Shown one piece after another: positions 11,297 through 21,476 of a DNA stretch of 64,000 bases. Below the pieces are notes generated by a model, which searched no databases, was not told where the DNA came from, and saw nothing but the letters and a program-made list of their open reading frames with translations. How positions within the stretch are numbered: position 1 is the first letter of the stretch; each line of letters opens with the position of its first letter. This stretch comes from an uncultured Actinomycetes bacterium (GTDB taxonomy: Bacteria > Actinomycetota > Actinomycetes > Nanopelagicales > Nanopelagicaceae), in contig CAILXX010000002.1 of assembly GCA_903838295.1 (NCBI GenBank), positions 1 to 64,000 of the forward strand. The letters run 5' to 3'. A program made the position numbers and the translations under genes.

Positions 11297-11302
11297 AGTC
11301 TA
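11297..11302 (-). promoter_or_regulatory. Putative -10 element for leaderless rapZ
   Basis: TAGACT ends exactly six bases before the rapZ ATG, the spacing expected if transcription begins at the A of ATG. It overlaps the uvrC stop codon. No good -35 box was found. Confidence 0.4.
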
Positions 11303-13201
11303 TCCTTCGATCTCCCCGGTTCCTAGGTTGATCGAATTTTGATCAGGCAAAGATTGATGGACCAAGAGCGCAATCTTCTCTCCTATGCCTGGCACTGCAG
11401 CTATGTCACTCAAGGATGCTTTCCGAATCGCACCGACCGAACCAAATCTATCCAGGAGTGCTTTACGGCGAACTTCGCCAAGTAGCGGGACTTCATCAAG
11501 AAGTGACTCCAACATAACCGCTGATCTCTTAGATCTGTGGAAATTAATCGCAAATCTATGCGCTTCATCGCGGACTCGTTGCAATAGGTAAAGACCTTCG
11601 CTATGTCGGGGAAGAATAATTGGGTCCTTATTGTTGGGCATCCAGACTTCTTCAAGTCTCTTAGCGAGTCCTACAAGAGGGATCTGCTCAAGCCCCAACT
11701 CCTGAAGTGCTCTATAGGCCGCACTCACTTGTGGCGCTCCACCATCAACAACAATCAACTGAGGTGGGTAAGCAAATTTAGGTCGCGCTCCCCCTAACAT
11801 TTTGATCTCCTGCGTATCAATATCTCGCTCAGCCAAATATCTTTTCATTCGCCTAGCCACCACATGGTGCATTGCCCGGGTGTCATCAAATTCAGAATCG
11901 TCATCTATTGCAAAACGTCGATAATCAGATTTCTTTGGTTGACCATCTTCGAATACCACCATTGAAGCGACCATATGTTTTCCTTGAATGTTAGAAATAT
12001 CAAAACATTCGATGCGCAATGGAAGTTCGGGCAAGTTGAGTTCTTCATGAATTTCTTCTAGGGCCTTACCTGTCACTGCAGAATCATTGGATCTTTTGCT
12101 TAGGTACTGGATAAGTGCCTGCTGAGCATTGCGTTGAACGGTTCGCATCATCTCGAACTTCTCGCCACGCAGTGGAATGGTGATATGAACCTTCTGTGGG
12201 GCTACAGAAGATAGCCACTCCTCCAACGCAAGGAGATCTGAAGATTCGCGGTCCACTAAGACCTCGTTGGGGATTTTATTATCTGTGTAGATCTTCGCTA
12301 AGGCAGCTGAGATCACATCCTCATCCTCGAGAACATCAGCTAGATCGATAATCCACGCCCTCGAGGCGATAATCCGTCCTGCTCTAATTGAAAATAATGA
12401 CGCTGCTGCATGCGTGACTTCTTCGTGAATTCCGATGAGATCTGCCGAAAAATTGTTATTGAGTGATGTCTCCGTAAATTCAGTGGTCTTACTCAAGGCT
12501 TCAAGCTGATCGCGTAATTTGGCAGCCAGTTCAAATTCTTCGTTGGCTGATGCTCGTTCCATATCCTGTTGAACAGATTCAGCAATATCTGTCGGATTGC
12601 GGTCCAAATAAGAGACTAGGTTTTTGGCAAGTACGTTGTGTTCTTCCTGGGAAATCGCGTCAACGCAAGGTGCTGAACATTTTCCGATATCTCCCAAAAG
12701 ACATTGACGCTTGGTCGCAACAGCCCGATTAAAATTTGACTGGCTACATGCCCTCACCGGAAATATTTTTTGTAGAACCTCGACAGTTCCTCGTAACGCC
12801 CAGGTATTGGTAAAAGGGCCAAAATATCGATTCCCCTTCACGTGCTTCTGTCGAGAAACAAAGAGACGTGGATACTTTTCTGACAGGGAGACGGCTAGGT
12901 ATGGATAGGTCTTATCATCTTTAAATTGAACATTAAATTGTGGATTTTCGGATTTGATCCAGGTAAATTCGAGAGCAAGGGCTTCTATTTCGCTGCCAAC
13001 AATCGTCCAATCAACTCGAACTGCCGTATGGACCATACGATTAGTCTTTGTGGCCAAGTTGGAACCAAAGTAAGAATTCAGGCGATTCTTTAAGTTCTTC
13101 GCCTTTCCGACATAAATTACCCTGTCGTTCTTGTCATAAAAACGATAGACGCCAGGGTCGGTTGGAATATTGCTAGGTCGATATTCCGCTGGATTGGACA
13201 C
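11300..13201 (-). CDS. uvrC: Excinuclease ABC subunit C
   Basis: Makes both incisions in nucleotide excision repair. The 633-residue protein shows the N-terminal GIY-YIG nuclease (PGVYRFYDKNDRVIYVGKAK, about 16-35), a UVR motif for UvrB contact (ANEEFELAAKLRDQLEAL, near 215-232), the RNase H-like C-terminal nuclease with ECFDISNIQG and VVDGGAPQ, and a helix-hairpin-helix at the end (IAAVPGIGEKIA). The start is GTG at 13201. It lies one base after uvrA on the same strand, so all three Uvr subunits are contiguous. Confidence 0.97.
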   Translation of the reverse strand: MSNPAEYRPSNIPTDPGVYRFYDKNDRVIYVGKAKNLKNRLNSYFGSNLATKTNRMVHTAVRVDWTIVGSEIEALALEFTWIKSENPQFNVQFKDDKTYPYLAVSLSEKYPRLFVSRQKHVKGNRYFGPFTNTWALRGTVEVLQKIFPVRACSQSNFNRAVATKRQCLLGDIGKCSAPCVDAISQEEHNVLAKNLVSYLDRNPTDIAESVQQDMERASANEEFELAAKLRDQLEALSKTTEFTETSLNNNFSADLIGIHEEVTHAAASLFSIRAGRIIASRAWIIDLADVLEDEDVISAALAKIYTDNKIPNEVLVDRESSDLLALEEWLSSVAPQKVHITIPLRGEKFEMMRTVQRNAQQALIQYLSKRSNDSAVTGKALEEIHEELNLPELPLRIECFDISNIQGKHMVASMVVFEDGQPKKSDYRRFAIDDDSEFDDTRAMHHVVARRMKRYLAERDIDTQEIKMLGGARPKFAYPPQLIVVDGGAPQVSAAYRALQELGLEQIPLVGLAKRLEEVWMPNNKDPIILPRHSEGLYLLQRVRDEAHRFAINFHRSKRSAVMLESLLDEVPLLGEVRRKALLDRFGSVGAIRKASLSDIAAVPGIGEKIALLVHQSLPDQNSINLGTGEIEG

Positions 13202-13202
13202 C

Positions 13203-16043
13203 TTACTTAAGTACTTCCGCCAAGAATGTTCCGGTGTAACTAGCTGAATTCTTCGCTACTGACTCTGGTGTTCCTTCAGCTATAACTGTTCCGCCACCGG
13301 CGCCACCTTCGGGCCCCAAGTCGATAACCCAGTCTGCTGATTTGATGACATCCAGATTGTGCTCAATTACAACTACGGTATTACCGCTTTCTACCAAGCG
13401 ATTGAGAACTATCAGCAATTTACGGACATCCTCAAAATGTAACCCGGTTGTAGGTTCATCCAATACATAAATGGTTCTGCCAGTTGAACGGCGTTGCAAT
13501 TCGGTAGAAAGCTTTACACGCTGAGCTTCTCCACCAGAGAGCGTAGGCGCAGATTGACCCAATCTGACATAACCCAGACCGACTTCGTTTAGTGTTTTTA
13601 GATAACGCGCAATCGCAGGGACAGATTCGAAGAAGAGGAATGCTTCTTCAATTGGCATATCTAGAACTTCTGAGATTGTTTTACCCTTGTAGTGGACTTC
13701 AAGCGTCTCGCGGTTATAACGAGCCCCATGACAGACTTCGCACGGCACATAGACATCCGGTAAGAAATTCATCTCAATCGTTATAGTTCCATCGCCAGCA
13801 CAATTTTCGCACCGTCCACCTTTAACATTGAACGAAAAACGGCCCTGTTGGTAGCCCCGGATCTTCGCTTCGGCCGTCTCTGCGAAGAGCGCACGTATCT
13901 TGTCGAATACACCGGTATATGTGGCTGGGTTAGAACGAGGAGTCCTGCCAATTGGCGATTGATCAACGTGAACAACCTTGTCGAGCAGATTAATTCCCGT
14001 GATTGTTCTGTGTCGACCGGGAACGATTCGTGCGCCATTGAGTTTATTCGCGAGCACTGAATACAAAACGTCATTAACTAGAGTTGATTTGCCCGATCCA
14101 CTAACTCCCGTAACAGCCACGAAGAGCCCAAGTGGGAATGAGACATCGATGCCCTTGAGATTATTCTCTTTTGCATCTTTTACGAGCAATGCACGTTTTG
14201 GATCGATCATCCGACGCTGTTCCGGGATCGCGATCTGACGACGACCAGACAAATAGTCACCTGTGATGGAATCTTCAGCTGTAATTAAGGCTTGGTAATC
14301 ACCGGATGAAACTACTTTGCCACCATGTTCGCCAGCCCCTGGACCAATATCTACAATCCAATCGGCGATCCTAATTGTGTCTTCATCATGCTCGACAACG
14401 ATTAAGGTATTACCTAAATCACGCAGGCGCGTTAAAGTATCTATCAGTCTTCGATTATCGCGCTGATGAAGCCCGATACTTGGTTCATCAAGTACATATA
14501 GGACCCCGGTTAAACCAGAACCAATCTGTGTAGCTAGACGAATTCGCTGTGCTTCTCCCCCAGAAAGGGTGGCCGCAGGACGCTCCAGTGATAAATAATC
14601 CAGTCCGACATCTAGTAGAAATCCAAGTCGAGCATGCACTTCCTTGAGCACACGATCGGCAATCTTCTTTTCTCGCGCATTTAGAGAGATCTTCTTTAAG
14701 AACTTTGCACAATCCGCAATGGAAAGTTCACAAATTTCCCAAATATTCTTTCCACCCAGTGTTACTGCTAATACTTCCGGCTTAAGTCGTGCACCTTTGC
14801 AGACCGGACATGGCGTTTCTCGCATATAAGCCTCGTACTTATCGCGACTGAAATCAGAATCGGTTTCAGAATGTTTGCGCTCGATGAATCCAATGACTCC
14901 TTCAAAACCCGTAGAATAATTGCGCACACGACCATAACGATTCTTATATTTCACATGAACTTCGTAGTCAGAGCCATGTAGAACAGCCTGGCGCGCCTTT
15001 TCGGAGAGCTTGCTCCATGGCTTATCCATCGAGAAATTCAGTTCTTCCGACAATCCCTGCAACAATCTTGAGAAATACTCTGCCGAATGTCCGCCTGCCC
15101 AAGGCGCCACCGCTCCCTCATTCAGGGAGAGCGAATCATCGGGCACAACCAACTCTTCATCAACTTCTAATCGGGTGCCGATCCCAGAACATTCAGGACA
15201 GGCACCAAATGGTGAATTGAAGGAGAACGACCGAGGTTCCATCTCTTCAAAAGAGAGACCACATTCATGACAAGCCATGTGCTCGCTAAATACACGCTCC
15301 TTATCTGCATCGCCAACCTTGAGATCAACAAAATCCAGAACTACAACGCCACTAGCCAATTTGAGCGCTGTCTCAATCGAATCAGTGATCCGAGACTTTG
15401 ACTCTTTCTTGACGGTTAAACGATCAACAACGACTTCGATCGTGTGCTTCTCTTGCTTCTTTAACTTTGGAACTTCGTTGAGTGAATAAACAGTCCCATC
15501 CACACGAGCTCGCGAGAAACCCTGAACCGTAAAGTCGTTAAATAGATCGACAAATTCGCCCTTACGTTCCCGTATCACTGGCGCCAAGACCTGAAACTTC
15601 ATACCTTCTTCTAATGCAAGAATTTGGTCCACAATATTCTGCGGCGATTGGCGAGCGATTGCCTTTCCGCAATTTGGGCAGTGCGGCTTACCGGCACGCG
15701 CAAAGAGCAGACGTAAATAGTCATAGACTTCTGTAATCGTCCCTACAGTTGATCGGGGATTTCGGTTCGTCGATTTTTGATCAATCGATACTGCAGGCGA
15801 AAGTCCTTCTATGAAATCGACATCTGGCTTATCCATCTGGCCAAGAAACTGGCGTGCATAAGCGGATAAAGATTCGACATAGCGGCGCTGGCCCTCTGCG
15901 AAGATGGTGTCAAAAGCCAGAGATGATTTACCCGAGCCAGACAAGCCAGTAAAAACGATAAGCGCATTTCTGGGTAGATCTAGGGATACATCCTTCAGAT
16001 TGTGTTCACGGGCACCTCTAATAATTAATCGATCGGTGCTCAT
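13203..16043 (-). CDS. uvrA: Excinuclease ABC subunit A
   Basis: DNA damage recognition ATPase of nucleotide excision repair, with two ABC modules. Walker [15 protein letters not shown] is near residue 33 and the second [15 protein letters not shown] is in the C-terminal half. Signature motifs [12 protein letters not shown] and [12 protein letters not shown], the zinc pair CPNCGKAI near residue 120, and the C-terminal zinc module CENCAGDGT...CEVCHG are all intact. The 946-residue length is normal. The ATG overlaps the uvrB stop by four bases (ATGA). Confidence 0.98.
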   Translation of the reverse strand: MSTDRLIIRGAREHNLKDVSLDLPRNALIVFTGLSGSGKSSLAFDTIFAEGQRRYVESLSAYARQFLGQMDKPDVDFIEGLSPAVSIDQKSTNRNPRSTVGTITEVYDYLRLLFARAGKPHCPNCGKAIARQSPQNIVDQILALEEGMKFQVLAPVIRERKGEFVDLFNDFTVQGFSRARVDGTVYSLNEVPKLKKQEKHTIEVVVDRLTVKKESKSRITDSIETALKLASGVVVLDFVDLKVGDADKERVFSEHMACHECGLSFEEMEPRSFSFNSPFGACPECSGIGTRLEVDEELVVPDDSLSLNEGAVAPWAGGHSAEYFSRLLQGLSEELNFSMDKPWSKLSEKARQAVLHGSDYEVHVKYKNRYGRVRNYSTGFEGVIGFIERKHSETDSDFSRDKYEAYMRETPCPVCKGARLKPEVLAVTLGGKNIWEICELSIADCAKFLKKISLNAREKKIADRVLKEVHARLGFLLDVGLDYLSLERPAATLSGGEAQRIRLATQIGSGLTGVLYVLDEPSIGLHQRDNRRLIDTLTRLRDLGNTLIVVEHDEDTIRIADWIVDIGPGAGEHGGKVVSSGDYQALITAEDSITGDYLSGRRQIAIPEQRRMIDPKRALLVKDAKENNLKGIDVSFPLGLFVAVTGVSGSGKSTLVNDVLYSVLANKLNGARIVPGRHRTITGINLLDKVVHVDQSPIGRTPRSNPATYTGVFDKIRALFAETAEAKIRGYQQGRFSFNVKGGRCENCAGDGTITIEMNFLPDVYVPCEVCHGARYNRETLEVHYKGKTISEVLDMPIEEAFLFFESVPAIARYLKTLNEVGLGYVRLGQSAPTLSGGEAQRVKLSTELQRRSTGRTIYVLDEPTTGLHFEDVRKLLIVLNRLVESGNTVVVIEHNLDVIKSADWVIDLGPEGGAGGGTVIAEGTPESVAKNSASYTGTFLAEVLK

Positions 16044-18127
16044 GTTCCAGCTTCCTCCATGCCTCGTAGCTCTCGCTTCAAATCTCGTAGTTCATCGCGC
16101 AGGCGTGCAGCCAATTCAAACTGCAGTTCTGCAGCAGCCGCCTTCATCTGCTCCGTGAGGGATTCTATGAGAGCCAACAACTCTTGTCGCGGTATAGAAA
16201 CCCCGAGCCTCTTGCGTAGCCCGATAGGTGGCATCTGATTCGACTTATTCTTATTTCCCTTATTTGAACTTGCCAAATTCTCACTATCTTCAACCTCTTT
16301 GGTTATGAGATCAGTGATATCTGCGATCTTCTTCCGTAGCGGGGTTGGATCGATGCCATGCTCTAAATTATAGGCAACCTGTTTTGTACGCCTACGGTTG
16401 GTCTCATCAATGGCCTTCGCCATAGCCTTCGTAATATTGTCGGCATACATATGAACTTCGCCAGATACATTTCGTGCAGCTCGGCCAATTGTCTGAATAA
16501 GTGAAGTAGCAGACCGTAAGAAGCCCTCCTTGTCCGCATCTAGAATCGCAACCAAGGACACTTCTGGTAAATCCAAGCCTTCACGGAGCAAATTAATTCC
16601 AATGAGTACGTCATATTCTCCCGAGCGAAGTTCTCGCAAGAGTTCTACTCTTCGCAGGGTATCCACTTCTGAATGTAGATAGCGAACCCTTACGCCCAGT
16701 CCCAAGAGATAATCGGTGAGGTCTTCTGACATCTTTTTGGTAAGAGTTGTGACCAATACCCGTTCGTTGCGTTCTGCACGAATTTGAATTTCTGAGAGTA
16801 GGTCATCAATCTGGCCTTTGATTGGCTTCAAAATGATTGCTGGATCTATTAGGCCAGTCGGGCGAATCACTTGCTCGACAACGTCATTGCCAACCTTTTC
16901 GAGTTCGTACTTACCTGGAGTTGCCGACAAATAAACCGTCTGGCCCTTACGTCCAAGAAATTCATCGAAGCGCAGCGGGCGATTATCCAATGCACTCGGT
17001 AAACGGAACCCATGTTCGACCAAGGTGCGCTTACGAGAAGCATCTCCTTCGTGCATGGCACCGATCTGCGGAACTGTTACATGTGACTCATCTATGACGA
17101 CGAGAAAATCTTCTGGGAAGTAATCTAGGAGGCAATTGGGAGGAGAGCCAGCCTCACGTCCGTCAATGTGGCGTGAATAGTTCTCGATACCAGAACAAAA
17201 TCCAAGCTGCTGCATCATCTCTATATCGAACGTAGTCCGCATCCGTAACCGCTGTGCTTCTAGCAATTTGCCGGCACGTTCAAATTTATCGACCGCGACT
17301 TCCATCTCGCTCTGGATCTGACCAATCGCACGCTTCATGGTTTCATCCCCCGCCGAATAATGTGAGGCCGGGAATATGTACATCTCTTGCTCATCACGAA
17401 CAATCTCACCTGTAAGAGGGTGCAGGGTCATTACCTTCTCTATTTCATCACCAAACATTTCGATACGTATGGCAAGCTCTTCATACATGGGAATTATCTC
17501 GATCGTATCCCCGCGGACTCGAAAAGTGCCTCGTTCAAATGCCATATCGTTCCGCTTGTACTGCACATCAACAAAGCGTCGCAATAACTCGTTTCGCGGA
17601 ATCGAATCCCCTACTCGCAGGCGAATCATACGATCCACATATTCCTGAGGTGTACCTAAACCGTAGATGCAAGAAACAGTGGCCACCACAATTACATCTC
17701 TGCGGGTTAGCAGCGAATTAGTCGCCGAATGCCGGAGACGTTCGACTTCGTCATTTACCGAGGAATCTTTCTCGATGAAGGTATCCGATTGCGGTACATA
17801 TGCTTCTGGCTGATAGTAGTCGTAGTAGGAAACAAAATATTCGACAGCATTGTTTGGCATAAGTTCGCGGAATTCATTTGCGAGTTGCGCTGCTAAGGTT
17901 TTATTAGGGGCTAAGACAAGAGTTGGTCGTTGCAGCTTCTCGATCAGCCAAGCAGTTGTTGCTGATTTACCCGTGCCCGTAGCTCCCAGAAGTACTACAT
18001 CCTGCTCTCCTGCTTCGATCCGCCGAGTCAATTCAGCAATTGCAGTCGGTTGATCACCCGACGGTACATAATCACTAATCACTCTGAAGGGTTGGACCTT
18101 GCGTTGCAAATCCGTGATGGCGCGCAT
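16040..18127 (-). CDS. uvrB: Excinuclease ABC subunit B
   Basis: Helicase-like damage-verification subunit that hands DNA to UvrC. Walker [15 protein letters not shown] is near residue 48, the damage-probing beta-hairpin [19 protein letters not shown] follows near 100, and DESHV, LSATPG and QTIGRAARN mark the helicase motifs. The C-terminal UVR domain ([20 protein letters not shown]) is present. The length of 695 is typical. Its ATG overlaps the coaE stop by one base. No frame disruption was seen. Confidence 0.98.
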   Translation of the reverse strand: MRAITDLQRKVQPFRVISDYVPSGDQPTAIAELTRRIEAGEQDVVLLGATGTGKSATTAWLIEKLQRPTLVLAPNKTLAAQLANEFRELMPNNAVEYFVSYYDYYQPEAYVPQSDTFIEKDSSVNDEVERLRHSATNSLLTRRDVIVVATVSCIYGLGTPQEYVDRMIRLRVGDSIPRNELLRRFVDVQYKRNDMAFERGTFRVRGDTIEIIPMYEELAIRIEMFGDEIEKVMTLHPLTGEIVRDEQEMYIFPASHYSAGDETMKRAIGQIQSEMEVAVDKFERAGKLLEAQRLRMRTTFDIEMMQQLGFCSGIENYSRHIDGREAGSPPNCLLDYFPEDFLVVIDESHVTVPQIGAMHEGDASRKRTLVEHGFRLPSALDNRPLRFDEFLGRKGQTVYLSATPGKYELEKVGNDVVEQVIRPTGLIDPAIILKPIKGQIDDLLSEIQIRAERNERVLVTTLTKKMSEDLTDYLLGLGVRVRYLHSEVDTLRRVELLRELRSGEYDVLIGINLLREGLDLPEVSLVAILDADKEGFLRSATSLIQTIGRAARNVSGEVHMYADNITKAMAKAIDETNRRRTKQVAYNLEHGIDPTPLRKKIADITDLITKEVEDSENLASSNKGNKNKSNQMPPIGLRKRLGVSIPRQELLALIESLTEQMKAAAAELQFELAARLRDELRDLKRELRGMEEAGT

Positions 18128-18726
18128 TAGATCCCCATCCGTGCCGGATATAACCGCTCTTCGTAAAGATTCTCTACCTGCCGCAGCAGCTGATCAGTTG
18201 AACCTTCATTAGTGATCACAAAGTCCGCGATAGCCATGCGATCTGCATCAGTTGACTGCGCCGCAAATCTTTCGGTGATTTGATATTCCTTCATTCCTCG
18301 ATCAAGCAATCGACTTCTTCGGATCTCCTCGCAAGCGTTTACCGTCACGACGAGGTCGAAATGGTAATCGTGCTTGCTCTGGGCCAATAATGGAATCTGG
18401 GCTATTAGGATTTGATCATGCTCCAATTCGGCCACAAGCATGTGGAAAGCTTCCTGAATCCTTGGGTGTGTGATCGCCTCTAAATCAGCGCGAGCGGATG
18501 CATCCTTGAATACAACAGATGCTAACTTGCCTCGATCAATTTCTCCGTTGCTGAGAATATCGTCTCCAAAACGCTGCACGATTTCATCAAAGCCTTCACT
18601 CCCACGTTCGACAACATCACGCGCAATCTGATCAAAATCTATGACTCGTGCTCCAAGGTCGGCAAAGTAGTCGCCGGCAAGGGATTTACCGGAACCTATT
18701 CCTCCGGTGAGGGCAACAACTAACAC
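18127..18726 (-). CDS. coaE: Dephospho-CoA kinase
   Basis: Last step of coenzyme A synthesis, phosphorylating dephospho-CoA. Walker A is [13 protein letters not shown] (8-20); [10 protein letters not shown] and the [10 protein letters not shown] lid region follow. The 199-residue protein has only the kinase domain, without the extra C-terminal domain found in some mycobacterial relatives. The start is GTG at 18726, six bases behind TAGGCT (18733-18738), suggesting a leaderless mRNA. It lies between rpsA and uvrB, close partners in actinobacterial genomes. Confidence 0.95.
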   Translation of the reverse strand: MLVVALTGGIGSGKSLAGDYFADLGARVIDFDQIARDVVERGSEGFDEIVQRFGDDILSNGEIDRGKLASVVFKDASARADLEAITHPRIQEAFHMLVAELEHDQILIAQIPLLAQSKHDYHFDLVVTVNACEEIRRSRLLDRGMKEYQITERFAAQSTDADRMAIADFVITNEGSTDQLLRQVENLYEERLYPARMGI

Positions 18727-18732
18727 GTCATA

Positions 18733-18738
18733 AGCCTA
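18733..18738 (-). promoter_or_regulatory. Putative -10 element for leaderless coaE
   Basis: TAGGCT is separated by six bases from the GTG start of coaE. It follows the rpsA terminator, so a new promoter is needed here, which supports the reading. Confidence 0.45.
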
Positions 18739-18773
18739 CCCACCGCATCAATGGGTGCGCGATCACGCATGGA

Positions 18774-18801
18774 AAAGGCCCCGACCGAAGTCAGGGCCTT
18801 T
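18774..18801 (-). terminator. rpsA transcription terminator
   Basis: A 12-bp stem (AAAGGCCCTGAC pairing with GTCGGGGCCTTT, one G-T pair) closed by a TTCG tetraloop and followed by T residues on the minus strand, 20 bases after the rpsA stop. It is the clearest intrinsic terminator in the window. Confidence 0.85.
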
Positions 18802-18820
18802 AACGTTATTGGGGGGTAGC

Positions 18821-20167
18821 TTATTCGGCAGGAGTCTCTTCCTCTGGAGTTGCAGCTGCATCAGCAGCCTTGGCTTCAGCCTTCTGCTTCTTGTGAGCTA
18901 GGAAACGTGTTTGAGCTTCAGCATACTGACGCTCCCACTCTTCTCGTTGGGTTTCAAAACCAGGACGCCATTCTTGGCTATCTGCATCGAAACCTTCAGG
19001 ATAAATGAAGTTGCCTTCAGCATCATATCGAGCGGGCATTCCGTATTGAGAAGGATCAAATGCTTCAATCTCAACTTCATGACCTTCGTTTGCTTGCTTG
19101 AGTGACAATGAAATACGGCGACGCTCAAGATCAATATCGATGATCTTGACGAATAATTCGTCTCCCACTTGTACAACCTGCTCTGGGATCTCAACATGGC
19201 GTTCTGCCAACTCAGAGATGTGAACCAAACCTTCAATACCTTCGAATACGCGGATAAATGCGCCGAAAGGTACCAACTTGGTGACTTCACCAGGAACAAC
19301 TTGATTGATGGTGTGTGTGCGGGCAAATGCCTGCCATGGATCCTCTTGAGTTGCCTTAAGAGATAACGAGACACGCTCGCGCTCGAAATCTACTTCTAGA
19401 ACTTCTACAGTGACTTCATCGCCGACTTCTACAACTTCACTTGGGTGATCGATATGCTTCCAAGAAAGTTCCGAGACGTGAACAAGTCCATCGACTCCAC
19501 CAAGGTCTACAAATGCACCGAAGTTTACGATAGAGGAAACGACTCCGGTACGAACCTGTCCCTTAAGAAGTTGATTCAGGAATGTGGTCCGAGATTCGGA
19601 TTGAGTCTGCTCTAAATATGCACGACGCGAGAGAACAACGTTGTTACGGTTCTTATCGAGTTCGATAATACGACATTCAACTTCCTTACCAATGTAAGGA
19701 GTCAGATCGCGGACGCGACGCATTTCAACAAGTGATGCTGGCAAGAATCCACGGAGACCGATATCTACGATCAAGCCACCCTTAACCACTTCAATAACCA
19801 TTCCAGTGACAACTTCGTCACGCTCTTTCTTGCCTTCGATCTCGCCCCAGGCGCGTTCGTATTGTGCGCGCTTCTTGGAAAGGATCAAGCGACCTTCTTT
19901 ATCTTCTTTTTGAAGAACGAGTGCTTCAACACGATCGCCAAGCTTGACGATCTCTGACGGATCGATGTCGTGACGAATGGAAAGTTCTCGGGAAGGAATT
20001 ACGCCTTCTGTCTTATAACCAATATCTAGGAGAACCTCTTCGCGGTCTACCTGGACAACAATTCCAGAGACCAAATCTCCATCATTGAAATTCTTAATTG
20101 TGCCTTCGATTGCGGCAAGGAAGTCTTCTGCTGAACCAATATCGTTAACTGCGTGAATGGTGCTCAA
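18821..20167 (-). CDS. rpsA: 30S ribosomal protein S1
   Basis: S1 binds mRNA on the small ribosomal subunit and helps initiation. Four S1 RNA-binding repeats run from about residue 30 to 360, with VLLDIGYKTEGVIPSREL, GGLIVDIGLRGFLPASLV, GAFVDLGGVDGLVHVSEL and GAFIRVFEGIEGLVHISEL as their cores, then an acidic/basic tail ending in EETPAE. The open frame starts at 20230, but TTG at 20167 is preferred: it has CGGAG just upstream and the conserved AVNDIGSAEDFLAAI begins a few residues later, giving 448 residues. It ends with a strong terminator. Confidence 0.94.
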   Translation of the reverse strand: MSTIHAVNDIGSAEDFLAAIEGTIKNFNDGDLVSGIVVQVDREEVLLDIGYKTEGVIPSRELSIRHDIDPSEIVKLGDRVEALVLQKEDKEGRLILSKKRAQYERAWGEIEGKKERDEVVTGMVIEVVKGGLIVDIGLRGFLPASLVEMRRVRDLTPYIGKEVECRIIELDKNRNNVVLSRRAYLEQTQSESRTTFLNQLLKGQVRTGVVSSIVNFGAFVDLGGVDGLVHVSELSWKHIDHPSEVVEVGDEVTVEVLEVDFERERVSLSLKATQEDPWQAFARTHTINQVVPGEVTKLVPFGAFIRVFEGIEGLVHISELAERHVEIPEQVVQVGDELFVKIIDIDLERRRISLSLKQANEGHEVEIEAFDPSQYGMPARYDAEGNFIYPEGFDADSQEWRPGFETQREEWERQYAEAQTRFLAHKKQKAEAKAADAAATPEEETPAE

Positions 20168-20206
20168 TTTGCTCCGTAGGGATAGAAAATAGAAGTTGGG
20201 TAGTTC

Positions 20207-20222
20207 TCGCACGGGTGTGCGA
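20207..20222. repeat. Small hairpin upstream of rpsA
   Basis: Perfect inverted repeat TCGCAC, loop of four, GTGCGA, 40-55 bases upstream of the preferred rpsA start. On the minus strand it could be a leader hairpin of rpsA mRNA; whether it is transcribed is unknown. Confidence 0.4.
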
Positions 20223-20238
20223 ATAGCCAAGATTACTT

Positions 20239-20267
20239 AACCTGAGTTTGAGGGTCAAACTCAGGTT
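20239..20267. promoter_or_regulatory. Perfect 29-bp palindrome between rpsA and the MFS gene
   Basis: Two perfect 13-base arms (AACCTGAGTTTGA and its complement) around GGG. It abuts the ATG at 20268 and lies in the divergent region between rpsA and the transporter. Neither gene is transcribed toward it from the outside, so it is not a terminator for a known gene. It fits a repressor/activator operator or, less likely, an rpsA leader hairpin. Confidence 0.7.
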
Positions 20268-21476
20268 ATGGGCGGGACCAGTAGACTGGCATGTGTGCGC
20301 GCATACTTAGAGATTCTTAGAAATCCGCGGGCGCTCGCAATGATTTTGGCTGCTTTCCCCGCTCGACTTGCCTACGGGATGGTCGGTTTGGACATTTATT
20401 TCAAGGTTCACAATGACACCCATTCGATCGCAATCGCTGGCTTGGCCGCTGGCGCAAATGGCCTGGTTGGTTCGCTGAGTACTGGGTTGCGTGCAGCCGT
20501 AATCGATCGCCTTGGCTTAAAAATTCCACTGCGCGTCTTTGTGCCTGGATATGCAATCGCATTAACCACATTGGATTTATGTCACGGGGCAACGCTGCTC
20601 ATTGTCTTTGCCGCGGTACTTGGAGTGACGGCGCCGCCAATAAATTTATCAGTTCGCCCGATGTGGCGTACCGCCGTGCCGCCTGAGCAATATCGGACCG
20701 CCATCGCTATTGACACCGCGTCCATGAATCTTGGTGTCGTCCTTGGTCCAGCACTTGCTACTACTCTTGCCTTATCTGGTCATCCATCATCTGGATTAGT
20801 AGTCACGGCATTTCTTATTCTTCTGGGTGGTATTTCGTTATCAACCCTTAAATTCAGCAAACAATGGCGGCCTGAACAAAAGGAGAAGGGCGCACAATCT
20901 CTCTTCAAGAATCCTGGCTTCCGCCTGCTGATTGTCGAAGGAGTGCTCATAGGTTTTGGTACTGGTGCCTATCAAATTGCAATTCCATCTATTAGCTCCT
21001 TGCACAGCCAACCACGATTTGCTGGATTCGCTTTTGGAATATCTGCGGCAATGTCGATTATAGGTAGCCTCTTTGCGGGCTTGCTCGGACGAGCAAAGGC
21101 TCCGATTCGCGTATTTCGTGTGATCTATTTCTTCTGGTTCTTAACCACGATTCCTATGGCTTTTTTCAATCCGGGAATTGCGCTCTTACTTGTCCTTTCC
21201 TTATTTGGGTTGGTAGGTGGAGCAGAACAAGTGTTTTATCTGGAGCAGCTAGAAGTTATTAGACCGCAAGGAAGCGCTGCTGCTGCTATTGGCTGGCTCT
21301 GGACGACCGAAGGTTCCTTCGGCGCCGTTGGACAATCTACCGGAGGATTTATTGCGCAACATTTTTCTCCCCATTATTGCTTTGCAATCACCACGATTAT
21401 GTTTGGAATCGGTTTTATATTAATTAATGTCGGTCAGCGCTGGTTAAAACCCCGAGAAAGTCTTCTAGAAAGTTAA
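20268..21476 (+). CDS. Major facilitator superfamily transporter
   Basis: Integral membrane protein of 402 residues with about 12 hydrophobic segments, consistent with an MFS permease. Early segments read AMILAAFPARLAYGMVGLDI and IAIAGLAAGANGLVGSLSTG; the central loop (about residues 205-215, FSKQWRPEQKEKGAQS) is charged, as between the two six-helix halves. The substrate cannot be told. ATG at 20268 abuts the palindrome; GTG at 20295, seven bases behind TAGACT, is an alternative leaderless start that removes nine residues. The stop overlaps the convergent polA stop region by four bases. Confidence 0.85.
   Translation: MGGTSRLACVRAYLEILRNPRALAMILAAFPARLAYGMVGLDIYFKVHNDTHSIAIAGLAAGANGLVGSLSTGLRAAVIDRLGLKIPLRVFVPGYAIALTTLDLCHGATLLIVFAAVLGVTAPPINLSVRPMWRTAVPPEQYRTAIAIDTASMNLGVVLGPALATTLALSGHPSSGLVVTAFLILLGGISLSTLKFSKQWRPEQKEKGAQSLFKNPGFRLLIVEGVLIGFGTGAYQIAIPSISSLHSQPRFAGFAFGISAAMSIIGSLFAGLLGRAKAPIRVFRVIYFFWFLTTIPMAFFNPGIALLLVLSLFGLVGGAEQVFYLEQLEVIRPQGSAAAAIGWLWTTEGSFGAVGQSTGGFIAQHFSPHYCFAITTIMFGIGFILINVGQRWLKPRESLLES
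20282..20287 (+). promoter_or_regulatory. Possible -10 element for the MFS gene
   Basis: TAGACT lies seven bases before an in-frame GTG at 20295. If real, transcription starts inside the annotated 5' end and the palindrome at 20239-20267 occupies the -35 and upstream region. Confidence 0.3.
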
